Origin: Sphaerochaetaceae bacterium
GTDB taxonomy: Bacteria > Spirochaetota > Spirochaetia > Sphaerochaetales > Sphaerochaetaceae
Assembly: GCA_023231265.1 (NCBI GenBank)
Contig: JALNVT010000049.1
Location: 1 to 13,293, forward strand
Length of the DNA: 13,293 bases
Direction: 5' to 3'
Shown here piece after piece: positions 1 to 7,060 of this stretch. Numbering within the stretch: the first letter of the stretch is position 1; every line of letters starts with the position of its first letter. The notes beneath the pieces were generated by a model. The model saw only the letters and a list, made by a program, of their open reading frames with translations. It had not been told where the DNA came from and did not search any database. A program made the translations under genes and the position numbers.

Positions 1-198
1 GGTGCTATAAGCAGAGGATACAGAACAGAACCATATCCACAGAAGTTCTTACTTGATCGTTTGATTGAACTGAAAGCTCCTGTGATCATAGAATCAGATT
101 CACATTCAATATCCACTCTCACAACTCACTTCAAACAATTAGAGAGCATTGTTGATTCGTTGAACATAACTTTCCCAAGTAAGGTCAATGAAAAATAA
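1..198 (+). CDS. PHP-family phosphatase, probably histidinol-phosphatase (3' end only)
   Basis: Frame 1 is open from the first base to a TAA at 196-198 and gives the last 65 residues of a protein that begins outside the window. The segment GAISRGYRTEPYPQKFLL followed by an ESDSH motif resembles the C-terminal end of PHP-domain histidinol-phosphatases (HisJ/HisK type), which remove phosphate from L-histidinol phosphate in histidine synthesis. In that family the Asp and His of the SD-x-H motif (D33 and H35 of the visible part) are late metal ligands of the active-site cluster. The metal-binding histidines of the N-terminal part are not visible, so another PHP phosphoesterase is possible. The gene converges on the folate operon and shares a terminator with it. 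Confidence 0.72.
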   Translation, partial: GAISRGYRTEPYPQKFLLDRLIELKAPVIIESDSHSISTLTTHFKQLESIVDSLNITFPSKVNEK

Positions 199-227
199 TA
201 CCCCAGAATTATTATAATCCTGAGGTA
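199..227. terminator. Bidirectional terminator between PHP gene and folate operon
   Basis: An imperfect inverted repeat starts right after the stop codon of the PHP gene: TACCCCAG pairs with CTGAGGTA and the inner AAT with ATT, around an AT-rich loop with two mismatches. On the minus strand the hairpin is followed by TTATTTTT, a good U-tract for the folate operon; on the plus strand it is followed by CTTTCT. Its place between two convergent genes fits a shared factor-independent terminator. Confidence 0.7.
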
Positions 228-240
228 CTTTCTAAAGCAT

Positions 241-1050
241 TTACTTCTGTAAATCGCCAAGAAGACTCTGCATATCTTTTTTCAAGATTGGATGAATGAA
301 GTATGGCGATAACTCACACATGGGTTCAAGTACAAATGTTCTGTATTGAATCTGTGGATGTGGGATTATAAGATCATCACTGAAATAAACTCCATCATCA
401 ACAAAGAGAATATCAACATCCAGAGTTCTCTCTCCCCAATGTCGTTTTTTTACTCGGTTTGCTTTGACTTCAAGAGATTTTGTAAATTCAAGAAGCTGTC
501 TCTCGGTGAGTGCTGTTTTAATTTTAACAACGGCGTTCAAAAAATCAGGCTGGTCAGTAACTCCATAAGGTGCAGTTTCTATGAATGTTGATGATTTTAC
601 AAACTCTATTGAATCATCACTCTTCATCTCATCAATTGCAGAAGTTAAGTAGGCCTCTCTATCACCAAGGTTTGATCCAAGTGCCAAATAGCAGGTCTTT
701 CTCTCTCTCACAACGTTTATGCTCACATCTTCAAAGCTCTCTGTAATTGGAGCATGAGGCTTATGCAGAGTGACATCTATCTTCTGAATCAGAGGATATC
801 TTTCAATCAAGAACAGAGCCAGCTTGTTCACCAGTGTCTCAATCAAATCAAAACGATTTTCTTTGCAGTACTGAACTGCATCCTCTGATAGATGACCATA
901 ATGAACTGTTTTTTTTATCTGATCATCACTCAGACTTGTTTCAAGATAATACTTGATATCTAGGAAGAAGAATTGGCCCATTTCCTTTTCTGCATCAAGC
1001 ACACCATGCTTTGCATAGAACTTAAGTCCTTCAATACTTATTGAATCCAT
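241..1050 (-). CDS. folBK: Bifunctional dihydroneopterin aldolase / HPPK (FolB-FolK fusion)
   Basis: A cytoplasmic 269-residue folate-synthesis enzyme with two fused domains. Residues 1-118 are dihydroneopterin aldolase: the GVLDAEKEMGQ segment carries the family glutamate and HKPHAPI the lysine; it makes 6-hydroxymethyl-dihydropterin and glycolaldehyde. Residues 119-269 are the pyrophosphokinase that activates that product with ATP: ALGSNLGDR (123-131), APYGVTDQPDFLNAV, and GERTLDVDILF with the Mg-binding pair D211/D213. Fusions of FolB and FolK are known in Firmicutes, and both catalytic cores look intact. The ATG at 1050 overlaps the end of folP by 13 bases and has an AGGAA-type ribosome site inside folP. 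It is the last gene of the folE-HD-folP-folBK operon and is followed by the shared terminator. Confidence 0.95.
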   Translation of the reverse strand: MDSISIEGLKFYAKHGVLDAEKEMGQFFFLDIKYYLETSLSDDQIKKTVHYGHLSEDAVQYCKENRFDLIETLVNKLALFLIERYPLIQKIDVTLHKPHAPITESFEDVSINVVRERKTCYLALGSNLGDREAYLTSAIDEMKSDDSIEFVKSSTFIETAPYGVTDQPDFLNAVVKIKTALTERQLLEFTKSLEVKANRVKKRHWGERTLDVDILFVDDGVYFSDDLIIPHPQIQYRTFVLEPMCELSPYFIHPILKKDMQSLLGDLQK

Positions 1051-1856
1051 TTACTCTGTTTCCTAATTGATTTGACCATTCTTATAACATCCATGCTAGC
1101 TTTCACATCATGAACTCTAACAAATGCTGCTCCATCGTTTGCAGCCAAAGCTGTAGTTGCGAGTGTTCCATAAAGTCTGTTGTTGACATCTTCATCAATT
1201 GTGAGTCCAATTACTGATTTATTTGAACATGCAACCATAACAGGATAACCAAGTTTCTTAAGTGATTTGGTATGATTGAGAACTTCTAAATTCTGGATGT
1301 AATTCTTTTGAAAACCAACTCCTCCATCAACTATTATGTTCTCTTTCTTTATTCCTGCTTTCTCTGCAATTTCAAGACTCTCTCTTATATCATTCATGAA
1401 ATCATCATAGAAGTTGATGTAATCGCCTTTCATTCTGTTGTGCATCAAGACATATGGAAGATCAGATTTTGCTACAGTTTCTGCTATACATGGATTCCAT
1501 TTGAGTCCCCATATATCATTTATCATATCTATATTTGAGATATTGGCTTCAATAACTTCCTTCTTGTAGCTGTCGAGAGATACTGGAATGTCAAAATTCT
1601 TCTTGATGGCCTCTATGTTTTTAGAAACACGATCAATTTCTTCCTGTATTGAGATCTTTTTGTGGTTTGGTCTTGTTGATTCTCCACCAATATCAATTAT
1701 TGATGCTCCATCTTCAATCATCTTTTCAGTCTGTTTCAGAGCTGCGTCCAATTCATTATAGCGACCACCATCACTGAATGAATCAGGAGTTACATTCAAA
1801 ATACCCATAACATATACAGAATTTTCTGTATCAAAATTCTTTCCACCAATTATCAT
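1038..1856 (-). CDS. folP: Dihydropteroate synthase
   Basis: A 272-residue TIM-barrel enzyme that joins 6-hydroxymethyl-dihydropterin pyrophosphate to p-aminobenzoate to give dihydropteroate; it is the sulfonamide target. Family blocks are in order: GILNVTPDSFSDGG (18-31), GGESTRP (57-63), D95 in SLDSYK, N113 in MINDI, D177 in the pterin loop, K213, and RVHDV with R247 and H249. Two positions are unusual: the common DPG-x-GF loop reads DGGVGF (Pro to Gly), and the usual SRKS reads SNKS, replacing the arginine equivalent to E. coli R220 with N212. The catalytic lysine next to it is kept, so the enzyme is probably active. The start ATG overlaps the HD gene's stop as ATGA and has AGGA upstream. 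Confidence 0.95.
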   Translation of the reverse strand: MIIGGKNFDTENSVYVMGILNVTPDSFSDGGRYNELDAALKQTEKMIEDGASIIDIGGESTRPNHKKISIQEEIDRVSKNIEAIKKNFDIPVSLDSYKKEVIEANISNIDMINDIWGLKWNPCIAETVAKSDLPYVLMHNRMKGDYINFYDDFMNDIRESLEIAEKAGIKKENIIVDGGVGFQKNYIQNLEVLNHTKSLKKLGYPVMVACSNKSVIGLTIDEDVNNRLYGTLATTALAANDGAAFVRVHDVKASMDVIRMVKSIRKQSKWIQ

Positions 1857-2335
1857 ATCTCTATTCCTTTGTTCTTGCGATTTTCAGTCCAATTGCATTG
1901 GTCTCTCGCTGGACATAAATAACAATTTCTACTTTTATGATCTGCAAACTGAAGCAATTTGGATAAATTACCATCTGCATTTGGATTGTTGTGATTCTTA
2001 ATAGCATCACTCATCAAGTCAATATCTCTTTCAGCGAAACCACACTCTTGCAATATTATAGAAGCTAAAGCGCCTCCTCTAACATTGTGATCCTCTCCAT
2101 TTTCATACTGCTTTGCTCTTCCTATATCATGCAAAAGAGCTGTTGCATATATGATATCTTCATCAATTGGTTCTTCAGCACTGTCTCTATTTTTTATGAC
2201 CATGATTCTTGCAACACTCAGAAGATGCTCAATATCATGTTTGCAGAATATTCTTTTTTCTTCTGCTTCAATTATGATGGAGTATGCCTTCTTGAACTTT
2301 TCATTTTCCAAAATTAAATTTGAACGTTCTAACAT
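1853..2335 (-). CDS. HD-domain phosphohydrolase in the folate operon, with C-terminal Cys cluster
   Basis: A 160-residue soluble HD-superfamily protein. Candidate metal ligands are H37 (DIEHLL), H69-D70 (LLHDIGR), H83 (EDHNVRGG), H115 (IKNHNN) and D132 (FADHKSR), a pattern compatible with a two-metal HD hydrolase. After the HD core comes C138-x2-C141-x5-C147 ending in CNW, which may bind zinc or be structural. Substrate is not known from sequence. It lies between folE and folP, overlapping folE by 7 bases and folP by 4, which ties it to folate synthesis. This window has no Nudix FolQ or other phosphatase for dihydroneopterin triphosphate, so dephosphorylation of that intermediate is a reasonable inference. 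It could instead act on another nucleotide or pterin phosphate. No strong ribosome site precedes it, in keeping with translational coupling. Confidence 0.85.
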   Translation of the reverse strand: MLERSNLILENEKFKKAYSIIIEAEEKRIFCKHDIEHLLSVARIMVIKNRDSAEEPIDEDIIYATALLHDIGRAKQYENGEDHNVRGGALASIILQECGFAERDIDLMSDAIKNHNNPNADGNLSKLLQFADHKSRNCYLCPARDQCNWTENRKNKGIEI

Positions 2336-2886
2336 CTAATGAGATCCAAAACATTCTTCTGAAGCAGACTGTCGTCTTTAAATTTACCACGAGTGGAATA
2401 AGTTATGGTTTTAGAACCTACCTTTTTGATTCCTCTCATGGTCATGCATGTGTGCTCTGCTTCTGCTACAACCATAACTCCCAATGGAGATAGAATGCTA
2501 TAGATGCTCTCTGCAATTTGGCTTGTCATCTGCTCCTGCAGTTGAAGTCTTCTTGCAAATACCTCAACAGTTCTAGCAAGTTTGCTGAGTCCCACAACTT
2601 TATCAGATGGTAAATATGCAATATGGACCTTACCAAAGAATGGTAATAGGTGATGCTCACATAGAGAGAAGAATTCTATGTCTTTAACAATAACAACCTC
2701 GCTGTCTTTAACGGTAAAGACTTTATTGAGATGAATCGCAGGATCAATATCATTTCCAGCTGTCAATTCTTCGTACATTTTTGCAACTCTCATTGGAGTT
2801 TCTTTTATACCTTCTCTATTGGGATCTTCACCAATTGCTTCTAAAAACATTTCAATAGCTTTTGAAGCCTTCTCAACATCTACCAT
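2329..2886 (-). CDS. folE: GTP cyclohydrolase I, type IA
   Basis: A 185-residue cytoplasmic enzyme that converts GTP to 7,8-dihydroneopterin triphosphate plus formate, the first step of folate synthesis. Zinc ligands are visible as C76 and H79 in CEHHLLPFFG and C147 in EHTCMTMRG; H78 and H145 match catalytic histidines of the family. GLSKLARTVEVFARRLQ and the STRGKF end are typical. Length is normal for the shorter bacterial form, with a brief N-terminus. The start is well supported by AGGAGGA at 2898-2892, five bases ahead of the ATG. It is the first gene of the overlapping folate operon; a hairpin at 2959-2997 lies between it and the upstream rrf2-type gene. No tetrahydrofolate riboswitch was recognised in the leader. 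Confidence 0.96.
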   Translation of the reverse strand: MVDVEKASKAIEMFLEAIGEDPNREGIKETPMRVAKMYEELTAGNDIDPAIHLNKVFTVKDSEVVIVKDIEFFSLCEHHLLPFFGKVHIAYLPSDKVVGLSKLARTVEVFARRLQLQEQMTSQIAESIYSILSPLGVMVVAEAEHTCMTMRGIKKVGSKTITYSTRGKFKDDSLLQKNVLDLIRC

Positions 2887-2958
2887 TTATTTCCTCCTGT
2901 ATTATTGTCAATTCAGTAACAATTTAACAGTATATATATTTACCTCATCATAAAATTA

Positions 2959-2997
2959 TAGCTAACCCCTTTCAAGTGCTTTTTAAAGGATTAGCTA
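2959..2997 (-). terminator. Hairpin between rrf2-type gene and folE; probable terminator or leader structure
   Basis: On the minus strand TAGCTAATCCTTT pairs with the downstream AAAGGGGTTAGCTA. The outer seven pairs are perfect, and the inner stem runs through T-G, C-G, C-G, T-G and A-T pairs around a loop of about 12 bases. It is followed by TAATTTTATG, a short T-rich tail. It starts 27 bases after the rrf2-type stop codon and ends about 70 bases before folE, so it may end rrf2-type transcripts, or fold in a read-through leader and control folE. The weak U-tail leaves both open. Confidence 0.5.
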
Positions 2998-3023
2998 ATA
3001 TTATAAATACCTATTTTCGTTTT

Positions 3024-3467
3024 CTATACGAAACTGATTTTAACTTCTTTACCACCGTATTTGCCATCAAGAATATCCTGAAGAGTTATGCCATCTAAAT
3101 AGTCATTGACCATCACATCAAGATTGTGCCAAAGAGGGAAAGATAAGCATTCAGCCCCACGACTGCAAGCTGATTCAGTTCTGCAGTTTGGACAGTTAAC
3201 AGGCACAAGGCCTCCCTCTGTCAATCTCAGAATTGAGCCAACTGTATAAGTTGCTGGTTCTCGTGATAGTTTGTAACCACCACTTTTTCCTCGCATGCTC
3301 GAAACAAAATCGGCTCGATTTAAAATACCGATGATAGCCTCAAGATATTTTAAGGATATCTCCTGTCTTTCAGATACCAATTTTAAAGAAATAAAACCAT
3401 TTCCTGTGTTCTGAGCTAAATCTATCATTATTCTTAAAGCGTAGCGACCTTTTGTTGAAATCATCAT
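3024..3467 (-). CDS. Rrf2-family transcriptional regulator with IscR-like cysteines
   Basis: A 147-residue DNA-binding regulator of the Rrf2 family (IscR, NsrR, CymR relatives). The N-terminal winged helix-turn-helix is clear: ISTKGRYALRIMIDLA at 3-18, then the recognition region near 28-50 and the wing motif MRGKSGGYKL at 58-67. Four cysteines follow: C92, C95, C101 and C107. The C95-x5-C101-x5-C107 spacing equals that of the Fe-S ligands of E. coli IscR (C92, C98, C104). The IscR fourth ligand, His three residues after the last Cys, is replaced here by Phe, so C92 or H114 might serve. An iron-sulfur or redox sensor is therefore likely; target genes are unknown. GGGGA lies 8 bases before the first of two adjacent ATG codons. 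An inverted repeat just upstream suggests autoregulation. Confidence 0.92.
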   Translation of the reverse strand: MMISTKGRYALRIMIDLAQNTGNGFISLKLVSERQEISLKYLEAIIGILNRADFVSSMRGKSGGYKLSREPATYTVGSILRLTEGGLVPVNCPNCRTESACSRGAECLSFPLWHNLDVMVNDYLDGITLQDILDGKYGGKEVKISFV

Positions 3468-3482
3468 TTTAATTGTCCCCTT

Positions 3483-3513
3483 ATTCCTATTAAACTAGAG
3501 GATTAATAGGAAT
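3483..3513. promoter_or_regulatory. Inverted repeat upstream of rrf2-type gene, candidate operator
   Basis: The perfect 11-base arms ATTCCTATTAA (3483-3493) and TTAATAGGAAT (3503-3513) are separated by 9 bases. The repeat sits 16 bases upstream of the start codon and ends next to the GGGGA ribosome site. Rrf2 proteins commonly bind symmetric sites over their own promoters, so autoregulation is the simplest reading. In mRNA the arms could also form a hairpin beside the ribosome site. No convincing -35/-10 pair was found here. Confidence 0.55.
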
Positions 3514-3550
3514 TAAATTTATACTTAAAAATATTTATATTTTGATAAAA

Positions 3551-3580
3551 TGTCTACCCTTTAAATGGGAGTTTGAGACA
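3551..3580 (-). terminator. Possible weak terminator downstream of MATE gene 1
   Basis: On the minus strand TGTCT pairs with AGACA, with an inner CCC/GGG stem around ATTTAAA, followed by TTTTATC. The stem is asymmetric and short, so read-through into the rrf2-type gene is possible. Confidence 0.35.
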
Positions 3581-3614
3581 TCTATTATAAATTGCTTGGT
3601 TTTTCACACCAAAA

Positions 3615-4970
3615 TTATACCAAAACTTTTTTAAATACCCTGTTGGTGTAGAAGATTGTAAAAATAGCACCACTCCAGTTTACAGCAAAAATGCTCCACC
3701 AAACTGCAGCTATATCCATATGAAAGGAACTTACCAAAAAGGATATCAGTATGTAAGGCATTATCAACTGTCTGTAAAGACCAAGGCCAACAGCATAATG
3801 AGGTTTTTTGATTCCTGCCAACATGCTTGTTAGAAGTCCCATTATTATATATGTAGGTTCTGCAAGAAGAGCAATCCTCAGATATCTTATTCCCTCTCTT
3901 ATGACTTCAGGGTCGCTGTTGAATATTCCAATCAACTTTCCTGCAAATGGATAGATGATCAAAGATAGAGAGCAGATCATTATCATACCGATTCTCATTA
4001 TCTTTGTTTTGCTCTCTCTCACTCTATCATAATCAGAGGCACCATAGTTCTGACCTATCAGTGTGACAGCTGCGGTATTGAGACCAAATGTTGGAATCAA
4101 GATGAACTGCTCAATTCTCATGGCAGCACCATAAGCTGCTATTACAGCAGCTCCACTTGATAATTTCATGATCCAGTAGTTTATTACAAATACACCTATT
4201 GCAGTTGTTGCAGTATTCAATGTAGCAGGAATGCTCTGAGATAATATCTCCAAAACATTCTCTTTCTTTCTTCTTTGCTTTTTGAGTACATTAAGTTGAA
4301 ATACAGGAGATTTAATAACACATCTAGAAAGAAATACAGTACCAACTGCCATTATCATGACAGTAGAGAGAGCAACACCTCTAGAGCCCATCTGAGGTAG
4401 GCCAAACCATCCCATGATGAACAGTGGATCTAAAAATAAATTCAAGAAGAATCCTATGATCAGGAAATTACGATAACTCTTTGTATCTCCCTGAGAACTC
4501 AATATTCCATTGAGGATGCTGTTCAAAATGAAGAAACCTGAACCATAGAATGTTATCAGCAGATAAGAGCTGCCCTCTTTTAGAACCTCTCCCTCACCAC
4601 CTGCAAATCTCATCAGAGGTTCTATGACCAGCGGACCAAAAATTATAATTGCAGCTGTTGCAATCAATGCTATCATAAAAGCGTTGAATATTAGATTGTG
4701 ATACTTATCATCATCTTTCTTACCACGTGCGATAGATAGCAGAGATGTGGTTCCTGAACCAAGTCCATTGCTTATTGCCATTACAATGAAATATATTGGA
4801 AAAGAAAGTGTTATTCCAGCTAGAGCGGCAGTTCCAACTTTTTGACCAGCAAAATATGTATCAACCGCATTGTACAGAGTCGTGAAAATGAGCCCAGTAC
4901 TTGCAGGAATAGATATTTCTTTGATCAATTTTAGAATGGACCCTTTTGTTAAATCAGCTTTATTTTCCAT
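3615..4970 (-). CDS. MATE-family multidrug efflux transporter (copy 1)
   Basis: A 451-residue inner-membrane protein of normal MATE length, hydrophobic throughout, with alternating long membrane segments and short basic loops. Family features are the N-terminal LIKEISIPASTGLIFTTLYN segment, DTYFAGQKVGTAALAGITLSFP, GSGTTSLLSIARGKKDD after the second helix, and a second half beginning near residue 235 with LSQSIPATLNTATTAIG and GQNYGASDYDRV. MATE proteins export cationic drugs, dyes or metabolites by Na+ or H+ antiport; the substrate cannot be told here. AAAGGGAG stands four bases before the ATG. It is divergent from the marR-MATE operon across a 208-base gap holding a MarR-type operator, so both pumps might share the regulator. 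Its similarity to copy 2 is general family similarity, not a recent duplication. Confidence 0.93.
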   Translation of the reverse strand: MENKADLTKGSILKLIKEISIPASTGLIFTTLYNAVDTYFAGQKVGTAALAGITLSFPIYFIVMAISNGLGSGTTSLLSIARGKKDDDKYHNLIFNAFMIALIATAAIIIFGPLVIEPLMRFAGGEGEVLKEGSSYLLITFYGSGFFILNSILNGILSSQGDTKSYRNFLIIGFFLNLFLDPLFIMGWFGLPQMGSRGVALSTVMIMAVGTVFLSRCVIKSPVFQLNVLKKQRRKKENVLEILSQSIPATLNTATTAIGVFVINYWIMKLSSGAAVIAAYGAAMRIEQFILIPTFGLNTAAVTLIGQNYGASDYDRVRESKTKIMRIGMIMICSLSLIIYPFAGKLIGIFNSDPEVIREGIRYLRIALLAEPTYIIMGLLTSMLAGIKKPHYAVGLGLYRQLIMPYILISFLVSSFHMDIAAVWWSIFAVNWSGAIFTIFYTNRVFKKVLV

Positions 4971-5068
4971 AGAACTCCCTTTGATAATTCCTTCAACTCA
5001 TGTAATTCAACATTACTCATTAGACCACCATTGTTCAATACTCAGACCATCATTATGAATTTTTAATG

Positions 5069-5097
5069 TTGACAAATTTAGTTCATTTATGTACTAT
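5069..5097 (+). promoter_or_regulatory. Sigma-70-type promoter of marR-MATE operon
   Basis: A perfect -35 TTGACA (5069-5074) is followed after exactly 17 bases by the -10 TACTAT (5092-5097). This puts the start of transcription near 5104 and leaves a leader of about 75 bases before the marR ATG. A TTAGTTCATT half-site (5079-5088) lies in the spacer. Confidence 0.8.
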
Positions 5098-5099
5098 TA

Positions 5100-5121
5100 A
5101 TTAGTTCATTATCGAACTAAT
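5100..5121. promoter_or_regulatory. MarR-type operator palindrome
   Basis: The perfect 8-base arms ATTAGTTC (5100-5107) and GAACTAAT (5114-5121) surround a 6-base centre, covering the predicted transcription start. The same TTAGTTCATT sequence recurs 22 bases upstream between the -35 and -10, about two helical turns away. A regulator bound here would block RNA polymerase, which fits autorepression by the MarR protein encoded next door. Confidence 0.75.
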
Positions 5122-5178
5122 CAACAAGACTGTTATCAATTTATACAATCAGATTACATTTAAATTTTTGGAGTTTCA

Positions 5179-5637
5179 ATGGAAACATATGACTTTTTTA
5201 AAACCGCAAGATGTTTGATACCAAAGCTATCAAATTTGATATTTGGTGACATGCATTATGAAGAGGATGATTTGACCCTCTCCAAAACTCAGTGCATGCT
5301 CATCTTAGAAATATTTCATCATCCAACTCGTTGCATGGGCGATCTTGGGATGCACGCCAATGTCAAGAAGAGTACAATGAGTGGCGCTATTTCAACGTTG
5401 GAAAACTATGGTTTGATAAATCGAGCTGCAGATATCACAGACAAGCGAAAGACAAAACTGATTCTAACAGAAAAAGGTAATCAGCTGGCCATCAAGCTCA
5501 AAGCAAAATTCAGGGCTACAACAACAGAAAAAATAAACACGCTGGATAAAGAGGACATCATCCTTCTTGAGCAATCAGTATTGAATGCAAGCAATATATT
5601 GGAAAAATTAGAGGCAAAGAATAATGGCAAAAATTAA
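5179..5637 (+). CDS. MarR-family transcriptional repressor
   Basis: A 152-residue winged helix-turn-helix regulator. The DNA-binding domain spans about residues 33-100: LSKTQCMLILEIF, then the recognition helix around KKSTMSGAISTLENYGLI (63-80), and the wing with ITDKRKTKLILTEKG (86-100). Flanking helices should form the dimer. MarR proteins usually repress a neighbouring efflux gene and let go when they bind an aromatic or cationic ligand. Here the gene overlaps the MATE gene behind it by 14 bases, as in mepR-mepA of Staphylococcus aureus, and a strong palindrome covers its promoter. GGAG at 5170-5173 sits five bases before the ATG. Cysteines at 12, 39 and 52 are present, but I cannot say whether they sense oxidants. 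Confidence 0.93.
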   Translation: METYDFFKTARCLIPKLSNLIFGDMHYEEDDLTLSKTQCMLILEIFHHPTRCMGDLGMHANVKKSTMSGAISTLENYGLINRAADITDKRKTKLILTEKGNQLAIKLKAKFRATTTEKINTLDKEDIILLEQSVLNASNILEKLEAKNNGKN

Positions 5638-6997
5638 AGATAGAGATTTCCTTGGAACAGACGACATGAAAAGTCTTCTGTTGAGACTTTCAGTTCCGGC
5701 GTTAATTGCAATGCTCAGCAATGCATTGTACAACCTCATTGATACAATTTTCGTAGGACGTGGTGTTGGCACACTTGCCATCTCCTCTCTTTCAATAGTA
5801 TTTCCTCTTCAGATGATTATAGGAGCTTTTGCACTTATGTTTGGTGTTGGAGCTGCATCCATATCTTCAATTGAACTTGGAAAGAAAGATAATGAAGCAG
5901 CATCAAACGCAGCTGCAGGTGGCATCACAATTGCCATGATTGTTGCAGTCTTGATAATGATAATATCTCTTTCATTCATCGATCCCATATTGATGGCACT
6001 TGGGGCATCAGAGGCATCTCTTCCAATGGCAAGAGAGTATGCAAAAATCATTCTATGTGGTCTTCCCTTCTTATCATTTGCTATGGTTGGAAACAATCTA
6101 ACAAGAGCTACTGGTGATGCAAAAACTGCTATGAAAAGCATGCTTCTTGGTACTATAACAAACATAATACTTGATCCAATATTTATATTTGGTTTGCATC
6201 TGGGAATCAAAGGAGCTGCTTATGCAACCATAATCGGACAATTTTTGAACTGCATCTATCTTCTTAATTACTTCTTCATAAAACGTCATTATGCTTTAGA
6301 ACTTCACAGAAGACACTTCAAATTGAGAGCAGCTCTGGTCAGCAAGACCATAGTTCTTGGAACAGCAACTTTTGTAAGACAGCTTGGAACAAGTGCCATT
6401 GCACTTGTTGCAAACAATCTTCTTGGTGCTTTCAGTGGTGATGTAGCTATTGCATCCTACGGAGTTATAAACAGACTTGGAACATTGTTTGTTCTTCCTA
6501 TATACGGTTTGAACCAGGGTGTTCAACCTATAATTGGTTACAACTTTGGTGCAGGTAAGACAGAAAGAATCAAAGAAGCTTTGAAAATATCAATAAAATG
6601 GGCACTGCTGCTGGGACTTCTTGGTGAGGTCTTACTTCAGCTCTTCCCACATCAACTGATTTCAATGTTTGGTGATGATCCAATTTTGATCTCAACAGCT
6701 GTCCCTGCTTTGAGAATATACAGTGCTGCACTGCTTTTTGTTGGAATACAATCACTTGGTGCAACTTATTATCAAGCTGTTGGCCGTGGAGTTCCATCAA
6801 TTATATTGGGTCTATTGAGACAGTTCATATTATTGGTTCCACTGATGTTCTTACTTTCAGGTCTGTTGGGTGCTTCTGGTATCTGGTTGTCATTCCCTAT
6901 TTCAGATCTCTCTTCCGCTGTGATAACAGGAATATTCTTGATATTTGCAGTTAAAAAACTTCCACCTGAACAGATATCAGTTAGAAATGTAGAGTAA
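5624..6997 (+). CDS. MATE-family efflux transporter, MepA-like (copy 2)
   Basis: A 457-residue polytopic membrane protein of usual MATE length. The first half has LLRLSVPALIAMLSNALYN, DTIFVGRGVGTLAISSLS and ASISSIELGKKDNEAA; the second half begins near residue 240 with ATFVRQLGTSAIALVANN and has GLNQGVQPIIGYNFGAGKTERI, a strong MATE signature. It probably exports cationic drugs or dyes with Na+ or H+ exchange. Gene order and overlap with marR resemble mepRA, but substrate assignment by this alone is inference. The ATG overlaps marR by 14 bases, with GAGG about ten bases upstream, so the two are co-transcribed and probably translationally coupled. The operon ends at the hairpin at 7023. Confidence 0.94.
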   Translation: MAKIKDRDFLGTDDMKSLLLRLSVPALIAMLSNALYNLIDTIFVGRGVGTLAISSLSIVFPLQMIIGAFALMFGVGAASISSIELGKKDNEAASNAAAGGITIAMIVAVLIMIISLSFIDPILMALGASEASLPMAREYAKIILCGLPFLSFAMVGNNLTRATGDAKTAMKSMLLGTITNIILDPIFIFGLHLGIKGAAYATIIGQFLNCIYLLNYFFIKRHYALELHRRHFKLRAALVSKTIVLGTATFVRQLGTSAIALVANNLLGAFSGDVAIASYGVINRLGTLFVLPIYGLNQGVQPIIGYNFGAGKTERIKEALKISIKWALLLGLLGEVLLQLFPHQLISMFGDDPILISTAVPALRIYSAALLFVGIQSLGATYYQAVGRGVPSIILGLLRQFILLVPLMFLLSGLLGASGIWLSFPISDLSSAVITGIFLIFAVKKLPPEQISVRNVE

Positions 6998-7022
6998 TAT
7001 GATACAAAACATATAAATTAAG

Positions 7023-7060
7023 AAGGGCCGTTGATCAAAAATCAATGGCCTTTTGTATTT
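7023..7060 (+). terminator. Strong rho-independent terminator of marR-MATE operon
   Basis: AAGGGCCGTTGAT pairs with ATCAATGGCCTTTT around a CAAAA loop, giving a GC-rich stem with one G-T pair, followed by TTTTGTATTT. It begins 26 bases after the MATE stop codon. Confidence 0.9.

Noticed and set aside
2887..3023. Tetrahydrofolate or preQ1 riboswitch before folE
   Set aside because: I could not find the conserved core of either class; only a simple hairpin is visible. A covariance search would settle it.
5809..6800. Several antisense open frames of 60-130 residues across MATE copy 2
   Set aside because: They lie wholly inside a well-supported gene and have no recognisable domains; they are shadows of its codon usage.
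3615..6997. Two MATE genes as a recent tandem or inverted duplication
   Set aside because: The proteins share only family-level motifs and differ through most of their length, so recent duplication is not supported.
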